The notes: generated from the sequence alone by a model not told the origin. Positions 1-5,600 are shown, counted from the first letter of the stretch. The stretch: DNA of 19,987 bases from CAYRIH01 sp964424375 (GCA_964424375.1 CAYRIH010000011.1:1-19987), one strand, 5' to 3'. Numbers and translations: made by a program.

Positions 1-177
1 ACTGTGATTTAAATGAGCTATAATTAACTCCCAATCATAATGACCAGCTAAGGGCAGTAAAATATGTAACAGTACCACAGAATCAACCCCCCCAGATACA
101 GCTACTACTAAAACTGAATTTCTGCCCGGAAATCCTCCAAGTTCAACTTTATCTCTTATGTATTTCACTAATTTCAT
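1..177 (-). CDS. tilS: tRNA(Ile)-lysidine synthase, N-terminal part (runs off the window)
   Basis: Reading the minus strand from an ATG at 177 gives 59 residues containing VAVSGGVDSVVLLHIL, the SGGxDS PP-loop that binds ATP in N-type ATP pyrophosphatases, followed by IIAHLNHS, the next conserved TilS segment. TilS converts C34 of the CAU anticodon of tRNA-Ile2 to lysidine in the cytoplasm, so that it reads AUA. The gene continues past base 1, so only the N-terminus is visible. It is divergent from the tRNA at 298, and a further CAT-anticodon tRNA that could be its substrate lies close by. The frame stays open upstream of this ATG for about 25 codons without another ATG, so 177 is the best start. 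TilS is preferred over the related MesJ-like or TtcA families because of the HLNHS segment. Confidence 0.85.
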   Translation of the reverse strand, partial: MKLVKYIRDKVELGGFPGRNSVLVVAVSGGVDSVVLLHILLPLAGHYDWELIIAHLNHS

Positions 178-297
178 TGCACACTTATTATAATCAGATA
201 AATCAGATTTTAAACAAAACTCATAAATATTGCCTTTTTGCCTAGCCTAAATTACGCTATTCTATAATTGTACTTTATCAATATCCTTTGATTATTT

Positions 298-372
298 GCC
301 AGGGTAGCTCAGTGGTAGAGCAGCAGACTCATAAGCTGTTGGTCGTGAGTTCAATTCTCACCCCTGGCACCA
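298..372 (+). tRNA. tRNA with anticodon CAT (elongator Met or Ile2)
   Basis: A 75-nt cloverleaf: acceptor GCCAGGG/CCCTGGC, D-stem GCTC/GAGC, anticodon loop CTCATAA, T-arm GTGAG TTCAATT CTCAC, and an encoded ACCA end. G1-C72 pairs and C11-G24 is present, so this is not the initiator. The innermost anticodon-stem pair (31-39) is an A-G mismatch. Because tilS lies next door, either this tRNA or the one at 910 may be the lysidine-modified tRNA-Ile2; the sequence alone does not settle it. Confidence 0.93.
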
Positions 373-378
373 GTCTTC

Positions 379-398
379 GTTCTGCTGTACAGCAGAAC
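379..398. repeat. 20-bp perfect palindrome, copy 1
   Basis: GTTCTGCTGTACAGCAGAAC is identical to its own reverse complement and sits between the tRNA and the division gene. A near copy lies at 2557-2576. It may be a dispersed REP-like element or a cruciform/terminator stem for the preceding tRNA. Confidence 0.8.
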
Positions 399-429
399 TA
401 CGCCTGGCTTCGCCATTATAAATAAAAAA

Positions 430-840
430 GTGAAGACTGATAAACTAGAACAATTCAAAAAACGAAAAAAAGTGCGCTCCCAAATCTTCCTAATAATTGG
501 AGCTGCTATCTTTATATATATGTTAGTTGCCACTACTGAAGCTATCTGGCAAAATTATAAAATTAATACCGAGATAACCAAACTAAAAACTGAAATTGTT
601 CAGCTTCAAAAAAAAGGACAAGAACTGCGACACTTAATTGCTTATCGAGGCACTGAATCATTTAAAGAACGGGAAGCTAGAAGAAAACTAGGTTATAGAA
701 AACCATATGAACAAGTATTAGCTATCCCTCAACCCAACTTTGATAGTACAGAATCTGGTCAAACCAAAGATATTCAAGATATGGAAGACAACAATTCAGA
801 CAACAATCCTCAAAAATGGTGGGATTACATTTTTGGCTAA
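430..840 (+). CDS. Septum formation initiator family protein (FtsB/DivIC-like)
   Basis: The 136-residue protein has the FtsB/DivIC layout. A basic cytoplasmic tail (1-20) is followed by one membrane segment (about 19-38), a coiled coil with heptad-like Leu/Ile (about 44-66), and then the family's C-terminal signature around FKEREARRKLGYRKPYEQVL. Its tail of about 30 residues is acidic and Asn-rich. In other bacteria these bitopic proteins bind FtsL and FtsQ and help activate septal peptidoglycan synthesis at the division site. The start is a GTG at 430; a TATAAA box ends 8 nt upstream and no Shine-Dalgarno is visible, so the mRNA may be leaderless. It lies between two tRNA genes. The family assignment is firm; whether it is the FtsB or DivIC orthologue is not resolved. 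Confidence 0.8.
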   Translation: MKTDKLEQFKKRKKVRSQIFLIIGAAIFIYMLVATTEAIWQNYKINTEITKLKTEIVQLQKKGQELRHLIAYRGTESFKEREARRKLGYRKPYEQVLAIPQPNFDSTESGQTKDIQDMEDNNSDNNPQKWWDYIFG

Positions 841-909
841 TTTCTGACTACTACTTGATATAATCTTGATATATAACTAAAAATCAGTTTTACTAAAGTA
901 TAATAACTG

Positions 910-984
910 GGGCTCGTAGCTCAGCGGTAGAGCAGCCCCCTCATAAGGGGTTGGTCGCAGGTTCGAATCCTGCCGAGCCCACCA
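910..984 (+). tRNA. tRNA with anticodon CAT (elongator Met or Ile2)
   Basis: A 75-nt cloverleaf: acceptor GGGCTCG/CGAGCCC, D-stem GCTC/GAGC, anticodon stem GCCCC/GGGGT around CTCATAA, T-arm GCAGG TTCGAAT CCTGC, and encoded ACCA. Position 1-72 is paired (G-C), so it is not the initiator. It is the second of three CAT-anticodon tRNAs within 2.4 kb. Confidence 0.94.
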
Positions 985-1052
985 AAATTTATTTCATCTA
1001 CTGCTTCTTTTACAGTAAGACTCCTAATATTGCACAACTATATTAGATTGAT

Positions 1053-1081
1053 TTTACTACATTATTATATGAGTTTATATA
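1053..1081 (+). promoter_or_regulatory. Putative sigma-70 promoter of the divergent sigma factor gene
   Basis: TTTACT, a 17-bp spacer, then TATATA, ending only 5 nt before the ATG at 1087. Transcription would begin at or very near the start codon, giving a leaderless mRNA. There is no Shine-Dalgarno before this ATG, which fits. The surrounding DNA is very AT-rich, so chance matches are possible. Confidence 0.45.
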
Positions 1082-1086
1082 TCTAA

Positions 1087-2514
1087 ATGCGTAACAAAAC
1101 CCCAGAAAACCCAACAGCAATCATCGAAAAACCAACTGGCGATGCAAGAGATCTTACGCTAGAAAAAAATTGGGCAGAAGAAGAAATTCAATTATTAGAA
1201 GCCGAACTAGAAATTGTCCAAGCAGAAAAAGATGAAGAACAAATTAAATTTACAAGATTATTACTTGCTGATTTATATAAAGAACAAGAAATATCAAAAC
1301 CAGATAAAAAAAGAAAAGAACTAAAAAAGAAAACTAAAAAAGCTAATGGTTCACCTCAAGATAACGGACGAGCCCTTTTAAAGCAGGAACTGACAACAGC
1401 CAGACGCAAAGGCGACACTGATAAAATTGCAGAAATTAGCGAAACAATAACAGCTTTATATGGAGAAGAAGATACAAATTCTATAAACCTACTCACTACC
1501 CCAGCTAAATCGATAGGAACAAAACGTAGAAGAAAATATGTAGTAACAGACCCACAAAAAACACCTCTATTGAATGCTCTGTTAGAAAAAAGACAAAATA
1601 ATAATAAACCATCAGACAATTTAGAGATATCACCGAAAATAGATATCACTAACTCAGCTCGAATTTATCTTGACCACGATCTTAGACAAAAAGCGGGCTT
1701 AATATCCCCTCTAGAAGAATATAAATGTGCCACTCTCGTGCGAGAAGGAGACAAAGATGCCAAACGAAAATTAACTGAGGCTAATTTACGCCTAGTTGTG
1801 TCTATTGCTAAAAAATATAAATTTCGACATTTAGATTTTCTAGATCTAGTCCAAGAAGGAAACCTTGGTTTAATGAGAGCAGTAAAAAAGTTTGATCCAA
1901 CTAAGGGATTCAAATTTTCCACTTACGCCACCTGGTGGATTAGGCAAGCTATAAATAGAGGTATTGCTGACCAAGAGGATATTATCAGAAAGCCTGTACA
2001 TGTAGTAGAAAAAATAAATAAAGTTAGAAAAACTAGAAATTCTTTGACAGAAGAATTGGGCAGACAGCCAACTAGAGATGAGTTAGCTATAGAAGTTATT
2101 TTGAATACAAAAATAAGCAGTGAAGAAGAGTTGGAAAAAATATTAAACATTATGAAGTATACAGATTCACTTGACAGGCCCTTAACAGAAGGACAATCAA
2201 GGTTGTTCGGGGATGATGCTGACTTAAAAGCTCTTGTACCAGATACAAAAATCCCTAATCCTGAGGAGCAAACATTAAATACAACACTTAAAGATATAAT
2301 TAACCAAAATCTTGATGACTTAGATTTAGACCACAGAGAAAAATCAATAATTGAAAAAAGGTTTGGATTAAATGGAGAACAACGACAAACTTTAATGGAA
2401 GTTGGCAAAGTATTTGGCGTAACTCGTGAGCGCATTCGTCAAATCGAAGCAAAAGTTTTATTACAAATAAAGCTCAGCCCAAATACAAACCGTCTTAGGG
2501 ATTACCTGGATTAA
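1087..2514 (+). CDS. RNA polymerase sigma-70 factor, divergent RpoD paralogue
   Basis: A 475-residue sigma-70 family protein that would direct RNA polymerase to promoters. Residues 1-185 are charged, Lys/Glu-rich and probably helical or coiled, with no recognisable region 1.1. A diverged region 1.2 (about 190-220) is followed by region 2 (about 225-310, with LRLVVSIAKKY and FSTYATWWIRQAI), region 3 and region 4. The region 4.2 helix-turn-helix GVTRERIRQIEAK (about 444-456) matches housekeeping sigma. Compared with the rpoD at 8897-10372, region 2.4 has RQAINRGIADQEDIIRKP where the housekeeping form has RQAITRAIADQARTIRIP. The position equivalent to E. coli Thr440, which reads the -10 element, is therefore Asn290. 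It is probably a group-2-like alternative sigma factor with an altered -10 preference. It is transcribed alone, from a possibly leaderless start. Confidence 0.9.
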   Translation: MRNKTPENPTAIIEKPTGDARDLTLEKNWAEEEIQLLEAELEIVQAEKDEEQIKFTRLLLADLYKEQEISKPDKKRKELKKKTKKANGSPQDNGRALLKQELTTARRKGDTDKIAEISETITALYGEEDTNSINLLTTPAKSIGTKRRRKYVVTDPQKTPLLNALLEKRQNNNKPSDNLEISPKIDITNSARIYLDHDLRQKAGLISPLEEYKCATLVREGDKDAKRKLTEANLRLVVSIAKKYKFRHLDFLDLVQEGNLGLMRAVKKFDPTKGFKFSTYATWWIRQAINRGIADQEDIIRKPVHVVEKINKVRKTRNSLTEELGRQPTRDELAIEVILNTKISSEEELEKILNIMKYTDSLDRPLTEGQSRLFGDDADLKALVPDTKIPNPEEQTLNTTLKDIINQNLDDLDLDHREKSIIEKRFGLNGEQRQTLMEVGKVFGVTRERIRQIEAKVLLQIKLSPNTNRLRDYLD

Positions 2515-2556
2515 AAACACCAAAATCACAAACTAAATTACAAAATTACAAATCAA
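2515..2556. repeat. A-rich imperfect short tandem repeat
   Basis: The stretch carries several imperfect copies of a CAAAWTNACAAA-type unit directly downstream of the sigma factor stop. It runs into the second copy of the palindromic repeat. No terminator hairpin with a T-run is visible here. Confidence 0.4.
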
Positions 2557-2576
2557 TTCTACTGTACAGCAGAACT
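2557..2576. repeat. Near-palindrome, copy 2 of the 379-398 repeat
   Basis: TTCTACTGTACAGCAGAACT matches the 379-398 palindrome over its centre (CTGTACAGCAGAACT), with one substitution that breaks perfect symmetry. It lies downstream of the sigma gene and beside the oppositely oriented initiator tRNA. Confidence 0.7.
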
Positions 2577-2606
2577 ATGCAGGACACAGTTTTCACTTTT
2601 CATCTA

Positions 2607-2681
2607 TGGTAGCGGGGGTGGGATTCGAACCCACGACCTCCAGGTTATGAGCCTGGCGAGCTGCCACTGCTCCACCCCGCG
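2607..2681 (-). tRNA. Initiator tRNA-fMet (CAT)
   Basis: A 75-nt cloverleaf with acceptor CGCGGGG/CCCCGCT and encoded ACCA. Initiator marks are visible: position 1-72 does not pair (C1 against U72), and the D-stem GAGC/GCTC gives the A11-U24 pair. The anticodon stem CCAGG/CCTGG around CTCATAA has G-C at 30-40 and 31-39 but A-U at 29-41, so one of the usual three G-C pairs is replaced. T-arm GTGGG TTCGAAT CCCAC. Confidence 0.93.
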
Positions 2682-2693
2682 ATGTCGTCTGTA

Positions 2694-2722
2694 ATGCTAT
2701 CAAACAAATAATTACTTGTCCA
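2694..2722 (-). promoter_or_regulatory. Promoter of the initiator tRNA
   Basis: On the minus strand TGGACA, a 17-bp spacer, then TAGCAT, placed 13-18 nt upstream of the tRNA 5' end. Good spacing and position for a sigma-70 promoter. Confidence 0.65.
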
Positions 2723-2790
2723 GTTAAGTATATTTTAATATATAAAAAAAAATTTCTTTAATTATTCGCTGACAAAAAGCGTTTTAATTA

Positions 2791-2824
2791 AATAAAAGGC
2801 ACCCAGTAGCAAACAGGTGCCAAA
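2791..2824 (-). terminator. Rho-independent terminator of the 53-residue membrane protein
   Basis: On the minus strand the stem GGCACC/GGTGCC (2816-2821 with 2798-2803) is followed by TTTTATTT. It starts immediately after the stop codon at 2825. Confidence 0.75.
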
Positions 2825-2986
2825 TTACGAAAACAAAGAAATAACCCAAATAATCAACTCATAACCCCCCCAAATAAAACCAGCAATTATCAATGAGATG
2901 CCTATCGTGCAACCTAGGCAATTACTAGCATCATCTTGCATTTTATTTTCTTCTTTGTCTAGATCATGTTTATGACGTTGACGCAT
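2825..2986 (-). CDS. Small single-pass membrane protein (53 residues), unknown function
   Basis: The minus strand encodes MRQRHKHDLDKEENK followed by a short Cys-containing stretch (NCLGC, 22-26) and one hydrophobic segment (about 27-50, rich in Ile, Gly and Trp), ending LFS. The start at 2986 is chosen because AGGAGAG lies 8 nt upstream. An in-frame ATG two codons earlier would touch that ribosome binding site. It has its own promoter (3032-3060) and a terminator right after the stop, so it is a one-gene unit at the far end of the cassette island. I do not recognise a family. The basic/acidic N-terminus followed by one helix suggests a membrane-anchored small protein. Confidence 0.7.
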   Translation of the reverse strand: MRQRHKHDLDKEENKMQDDASNCLGCTIGISLIIAGFIWGGYELIIWVISLFS

Positions 2987-3031
2987 AATCATCTCTCCTG
3001 ATCTGATTTATTTCAAAGAACTTGATATTCT

Positions 3032-3060
3032 AATCTACACAAAACCAACCTCTTTGTCGA
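3032..3060 (-). promoter_or_regulatory. Promoter of the 53-residue membrane protein
   Basis: TCGACA, a 17-bp spacer, then TAGATT on the minus strand, about 45 nt upstream of the start codon. The spacer contains GGTTGGTTTTGTG, resembling the spacer in front of the antitoxin unit near 7605. Confidence 0.65.
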
Positions 3061-3130
3061 GGGCTTTATGTGTAGTATGTTAATTTGATTTACCTCTGTT
3101 TCAAAACCCCACCATCATAATAAAATAAAA

Positions 3131-3153
3131 GAAAACCACCCACTTAAGGGTGG
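3131..3153 (-). terminator. Terminator after the zinc-ribbon gene
   Basis: Stem CCACCC/GGGTGG (3136-3141 with 3148-3153) followed on the minus strand by TTTTCTTTTATTTTA. It lies about 35 nt past the stop at 3187. Confidence 0.8.
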
Positions 3154-3186
3154 CCACAATTCAATCATTAACTTCTACAGCCTTCA

Positions 3187-3543
3187 CTAACGAGGGTCAG
3201 GGTCATGAGGATCGATTTCATTGTACTCAGAGCGACCATCACAGTCAGGACAAACACCTTTGATAAGGTGTCCATTCTTCGTAGCAGCTTTGCACATCTT
3301 GCATCGGGTTGCCATCTTATTGAGAAGCAGACATGTATCGTCTTCACAGGCATCCCCACCAAAATATGACTCTGAATATTTCGATCTTGGTCTGTAAGGA
3401 TATGCCTGTCTTCCCTGCTCTTCAGTCATTGGTTTGATTGCAACCTTAACAGTTTTGCGCCCTAACCTCCGGTCAAATTCCCTTTCCTCAAAAAATTCAG
3501 CAAGTGGAATTGACTCTTCTACTGCCCGATCAGAATTAGGCAT
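3187..3543 (-). CDS. Zinc-ribbon protein of unknown function (118 residues)
   Basis: The start is the ATG at 3543 (MPNSDRAVEES), with AAGGAGG 11 nt upstream. A longer reading from a TTG at 3567 would overlap that ribosome binding site and is rejected. The C-terminal half carries CKMC (near residue 84) and CPDC (near residue 101), spaced as a zinc ribbon, with two further Cys (ACEDDTC) before it. The N-terminal half is charged (EEREFDRRLGRKTVKVAI). There is no membrane segment. A strong promoter (TTGACA-17-TATGTT) precedes it and a terminator follows, so it is an independent single-gene cassette. Zinc ribbons bind nucleic acid or protein partners; nothing more specific can be said. Confidence 0.75.
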   Translation of the reverse strand: MPNSDRAVEESIPLAEFFEEREFDRRLGRKTVKVAIKPMTEEQGRQAYPYRPRSKYSESYFGGDACEDDTCLLLNKMATRCKMCKAATKNGHLIKGVCPDCDGRSEYNEIDPHDPDPR

Positions 3544-3594
3544 TGTTTTGGAGACCTCCTTTTTCAAGTTTCACTCAGTAAATACTGTAATAAA

Positions 3595-3623
3595 AACATA
3601 TATTAAAAAACTACTCTTGTCAA
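3595..3623 (-). promoter_or_regulatory. Promoter of the zinc-ribbon gene
   Basis: Perfect TTGACA, a 17-bp spacer with a six-T run, then TATGTT on the minus strand, about 50 nt upstream of the start codon and just downstream of repeat R7. Confidence 0.8.
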
Positions 3624-3656
3624 AAGTTTATAGTCCCAGAGTTAATTATTCCTTAT

Positions 3657-3688
3657 TTGGCTTCCCTGGATAGATGATGTTAGAACCT
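3657..3688 (-). repeat. Cassette-boundary repeat R7 (tRNA 3'-end-like)
   Basis: On the minus strand it begins AAGGTTCTAACATC and ends CCAGGGAAGCCAA. This follows the plan of the tRNA-Asn 3' end (GGTTCGAATCC to GGAGCCAA). It is one of the more degenerate copies. Confidence 0.55.
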
Positions 3689-3699
3689 TGGCAACCACA

Positions 3700-3722
3700 T
3701 AAAAAACCACCTTTAAAAGGTG
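3700..3722 (-). terminator. Terminator of the RNA cassette
   Basis: Stem CACCTT/AAGGTG (3708-3722) followed on the minus strand by GGTTTTTTATG. No ORF lies upstream of it back to 3909, so it serves a non-coding transcript. Confidence 0.75.
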
Positions 3723-3731
3723 ACTGTAATA

Positions 3732-3902
3732 CAAGAAAGAAAAGGGCGGTAATAGAGCCCGGATTATCACCCCAACCCATATACTACATAGTAGATGGGC
3801 GACCCAAGTCGGCGATCTAGACGTCCAGGTTGGTCAGGGTGCAGAGCCTGAACCGTACCGAGCGAGCATGGTCTCAGTGTGTTACACCTTCTATTACCGC
3901 TT
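3732..3902 (-). ncRNA. Candidate structured non-coding RNA (about 170 nt)
   Basis: A promoter at 3909-3936 would start transcription at about 3902. The first bases form GCGGTAATAGA (3900-3890), which pairs perfectly over 11 bp with TCTATTACCGC (3756-3746) near the 3' end, followed by TTTTCTTTCTTG. Inside this closing stem several hairpins can be drawn: 3832-3854 (GGTTCAGG with CCTGACC), 3800-3811 (CGAC/GTCG), and 3776-3799 (CCCAT-TACT with AGTA-ATGGG). A weaker one lies at 3852-3872. The region is GC-richer than its surroundings and holds no ORF longer than 11 codons. It does not match the conserved parts of SRP RNA, RNase P RNA, tmRNA or 5S rRNA that I could look for. It occupies one cassette alone. 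A second terminator at 3700-3722 could extend the transcript. Confidence 0.6.
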
Positions 3903-3908
3903 TCCCCT

Positions 3909-3936
3909 ATTCTATCAAAAACAACCAGCTCTACAA
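3909..3936 (-). promoter_or_regulatory. Promoter of the RNA cassette
   Basis: TTGTAG, 16 bp, then TAGAAT on the minus strand. The spacer AGCTGGTTGTTTTTGA is close to that of the HIT-gene promoter (AACTGGTTTTTTGA). Confidence 0.65.
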
Positions 3937-3951
3937 GCGGTTTATCTTGTC

Positions 3952-3983
3952 TTGGTTCCCCCTACTGGACAGACTTAGAACTT
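3952..3983 (-). repeat. Cassette-boundary repeat R6 (tRNA 3'-end-like)
   Basis: Minus strand AGTTCTAAGTCTGTCC, then AGTAGGGGGAACCAA. It is nearly identical to R4 over about 30 bp, differing in the last part (AACCAA versus AGCCAA). Confidence 0.75.
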
Positions 3984-4016
3984 TTGATTGGAGTCAGATC
4001 TCCTGATTAGCTGAAA

Positions 4017-4286
4017 TTAGAACATATTTTGTGCAAAAAAAAGACCACCTAGGTAGGCAGTCATAGTTAATGTCTCATTTATTTTGTACAGGAAGTGAAA
4101 ACCGATGGTGAATGCCCCTGCAATGAAAATAAACAGAAAAATGGCAAGGACAATCATGCCAATACTCATGAATTTCTGACGGTTATCGGCACTATCGTCT
4201 GACATAGCTTTAACAGCTACAAAAATCCATGTAACCACTACCCCAAGAATACCGACAATCACCAGAACAATACCTGTTGTCAACAT
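4017..4286 (-). CDS. Small membrane protein (89 residues), unknown function
   Basis: Two clear hydrophobic segments (about 4-27 and 40-67) are joined by a polar loop containing DDSADNRQ, with a third, weaker hydrophobic patch at the C-terminus (GGLFFAQNMF). The protein is therefore predicted to sit in the cytoplasmic membrane. The start at 4286 has AAAGGAGG 7-8 nt upstream, lying inside the preceding gene. The start codon overlaps that gene's stop by 7 nt, so the two are translationally linked. I do not recognise a family. It is followed by boundary repeat R6. Confidence 0.75.
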   Translation of the reverse strand: MLTTGIVLVIVGILGVVVTWIFVAVKAMSDDSADNRQKFMSIGMIVLAIFLFIFIAGAFTIGFHFLYKINETLTMTAYLGGLFFAQNMF

Positions 4287-4648
4287 GGGTTAACCTCCTT
4301 TATGTTTTCTTTGTAGTCTTTCCAGCACGCACTGGGAACATTCACATAGGCTTCGCCTATCAGAATGTAGACCGTATACCAAGCCTGAACATCTGAACGA
4401 TTATTCTTTCGCTTAAATTCGGCTTCGGCAGCAGAAATCGCGTTTTTAATAGTCCCTATATAGATAGTTTCCGTACTCGGCTCACCTTCATTCTCCCACA
4501 TAGAACGCAGATTAACTTTGTAGGTAGCTTTTCGAAAATTAATAGTTTCTAACTGTTGTTGCAGTAGCTCAGTTTTTTTAATAGTTTCATTGGCAATTCT
4601 TATGTCATACTTAAAACTGTTTTTCAAAGAAGTTTTAACTTGCTTCAT
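4280..4648 (-). CDS. Hypothetical soluble protein (122 residues), first gene of a two-gene cassette
   Basis: The start is the ATG at 4648 (MKQVKTSLKN), with AAGGAGG 8 nt upstream; the in-frame TTG just before it is not needed. The N-terminal third is basic and probably helical (LLQQQLETI). The middle is a beta-rich stretch (YKVNLRSMW, TETIYIGTIKNAISAAEAEF), then QAWYTVYILIGEAYVNVP. No signal peptide or membrane segment is seen. It overlaps the following membrane protein by 7 nt, so the pair probably acts together, for instance a cytoplasmic protein with a membrane partner. No family is recognised. Upstream lies a very AT-rich promoter region (4684-4719) and repeat R5. Confidence 0.7.
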   Translation of the reverse strand: MKQVKTSLKNSFKYDIRIANETIKKTELLQQQLETINFRKATYKVNLRSMWENEGEPSTETIYIGTIKNAISAAEAEFKRKNNRSDVQAWYTVYILIGEAYVNVPSACWKDYKENIKEVNPC

Positions 4649-4770
4649 CAATCTTGCCTCCTTGTCAATGTGATATTTCAGAATAATATATATATTAAAA
4701 AATAGCTAGAATATTCTAACTTAGCTTATGAATATACAGAATACTCTGCTTCAAGAGCAGATTATTTGTG

Positions 4771-4799
4771 TGGCTTCCCGTCTTGGACGAGCTTCGAGC
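4771..4799 (-). repeat. Cassette-boundary repeat R5 (tRNA 3'-end-like)
   Basis: Minus strand GCTCGAAGCTCGTCC, then AAGACGGGAAGCCA. It is a diverged copy keeping the CGAA loop, GTCC and GGGAAGCCA. Confidence 0.6.
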
Positions 4800-4809
4800 A
4801 GTTATATAA

Positions 4810-4837
4810 GAAAAAACACCCTTAACCCAGGTGTTTT
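4810..4837 (-). terminator. Terminator downstream of the HIT-like gene
   Basis: An 8-bp stem (AAAACACC 4813-4820 with GGTGTTTT 4830-4837) followed on the minus strand by a T-run ending TTTTTTC. It could also work weakly on the plus strand. Confidence 0.75.
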
Positions 4838-4910
4838 GGTGTCTGTTAGACACGGGTGTAGGATAGAACCTACAATAGGATTTGGCGTCCAGTAGTAATA
4901 ATAAGAAAAT

Positions 4911-5477
4911 TTAGCACTCTGGCTGCTCCTGGCCAAAGATCGGCTTCACTGCTTCGTTCTCTGCGGGCACAACAAATTGAACATGGAGATGGGCCATGGC
5001 ACCACCAGTCCTTGATGGGCTTCCGTTGCGCATCCAAAAAACATATCCAGATGGGCTTTGATAGTCAACTTGACCATCCCATCGACCAGCCTGTCGCAGC
5101 TCATACAACCGGGTGGCAATCTCCTTGGGCTTGCATGTCAACCAGTTGATCACTTCATGTAGATCTATCCATTCTTCGGCTGTCAGCTGATCTGTACGAG
5201 TGGCGTGTCGATTAAGAAAAATAATGAAGTGGAACTCTGCCCCAGACGAAGAGTAAGGTGTCTGACGCACCGTCCAGTAGGCAGTCTCTTTCAGGTTGTA
5301 AGCATCCCACTTCTGGGGATCTTTTCTAATGTTGCCACCAGGACAGACAGGACAAATGCCCAAACGCTGTGCTTCTTCCATCTCCTCAACATAGGTGAGA
5401 TCAGAGTGAGCAGCCTGCCGCACACTCTGTGGGCTGACCAATTCATCTCCACCATCTTGCTGTGGTTGCTCGGGCAT
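4911..5477 (-). CDS. HIT-superfamily protein (GalT/Ap4A-phosphorylase-like)
   Basis: A 188-residue protein with GGAMAHLHVQFVVP near the C-terminus (His163-x-His165-x-Gln167). This is the HIT catalytic motif in the HxHxQ form used by GalT-type nucleotidyltransferases and Ap4A phosphorylases, whose His attacks a nucleotide alpha-phosphate. CPVC (42-45) and a GalT-like EFHFIIFLNRH (81-91) support that branch over the simple HIT hydrolases. The substrate cannot be told. The start at 5477 has AAAGGAGGG about 7 nt upstream. It is a single-gene cassette with a near-consensus promoter, a terminator and flanking repeats R4 and R5. Base composition is visibly GC-richer than the chromosome around it, which suggests transfer from another genome. 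Confidence 0.75.
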   Translation of the reverse strand: MPEQPQQDGGDELVSPQSVRQAAHSDLTYVEEMEEAQRLGICPVCPGGNIRKDPQKWDAYNLKETAYWTVRQTPYSSSGAEFHFIIFLNRHATRTDQLTAEEWIDLHEVINWLTCKPKEIATRLYELRQAGRWDGQVDYQSPSGYVFWMRNGSPSRTGGAMAHLHVQFVVPAENEAVKPIFGQEQPEC

Positions 5478-5527
5478 GTTATATCCCTCCTTTGTGGTGT
5501 ACTGGATGTCAAACCCTTGAAAGCTTG

Positions 5528-5556
5528 ACTATATCAAAAAACCAGTTCTCAGTCAA
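5528..5556 (-). promoter_or_regulatory. Promoter of the HIT-like gene
   Basis: TTGACT, a 17-bp spacer containing TTTTTT, then TATAGT on the minus strand, about 50 nt upstream of the start codon and just downstream of R4. Confidence 0.8.
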
Positions 5557-5569
5557 ACTTATTCCATGG

Positions 5570-5600
5570 TTGGCTCCCCCTACTGGACAGACTTAGAACC
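5570..5600 (-). repeat. Cassette-boundary repeat R4 (tRNA 3'-end-like)
   Basis: Minus strand GGTTCTAAGTCTGTCC, then AGTAGGGGGAGCCAA. With the preceding bases it can form a T-arm (ACAGG, loop TTCTAAG, TCTGT). The end GGAGCCAA equals the tRNA-Asn 3' end plus two flanking bases. It is the best-preserved copy. Confidence 0.75.

Noticed and set aside
3544..3567. TTG start at 3567 for the zinc-ribbon protein
   Set aside because: That reading overlaps the AAGGAGG ribosome binding site that serves the ATG at 3543.
3732..3902. SRP RNA, RNase P RNA, tmRNA, 5S rRNA or 6S RNA
   Set aside because: The GGAAGCAGCC-type SRP loop, the GAGGAAAGUCC core of RNase P, the tRNA-like ends of tmRNA and 5S-like motifs are absent; a 6S-like single rod does not fit the several separate hairpins, although I cannot exclude it fully.
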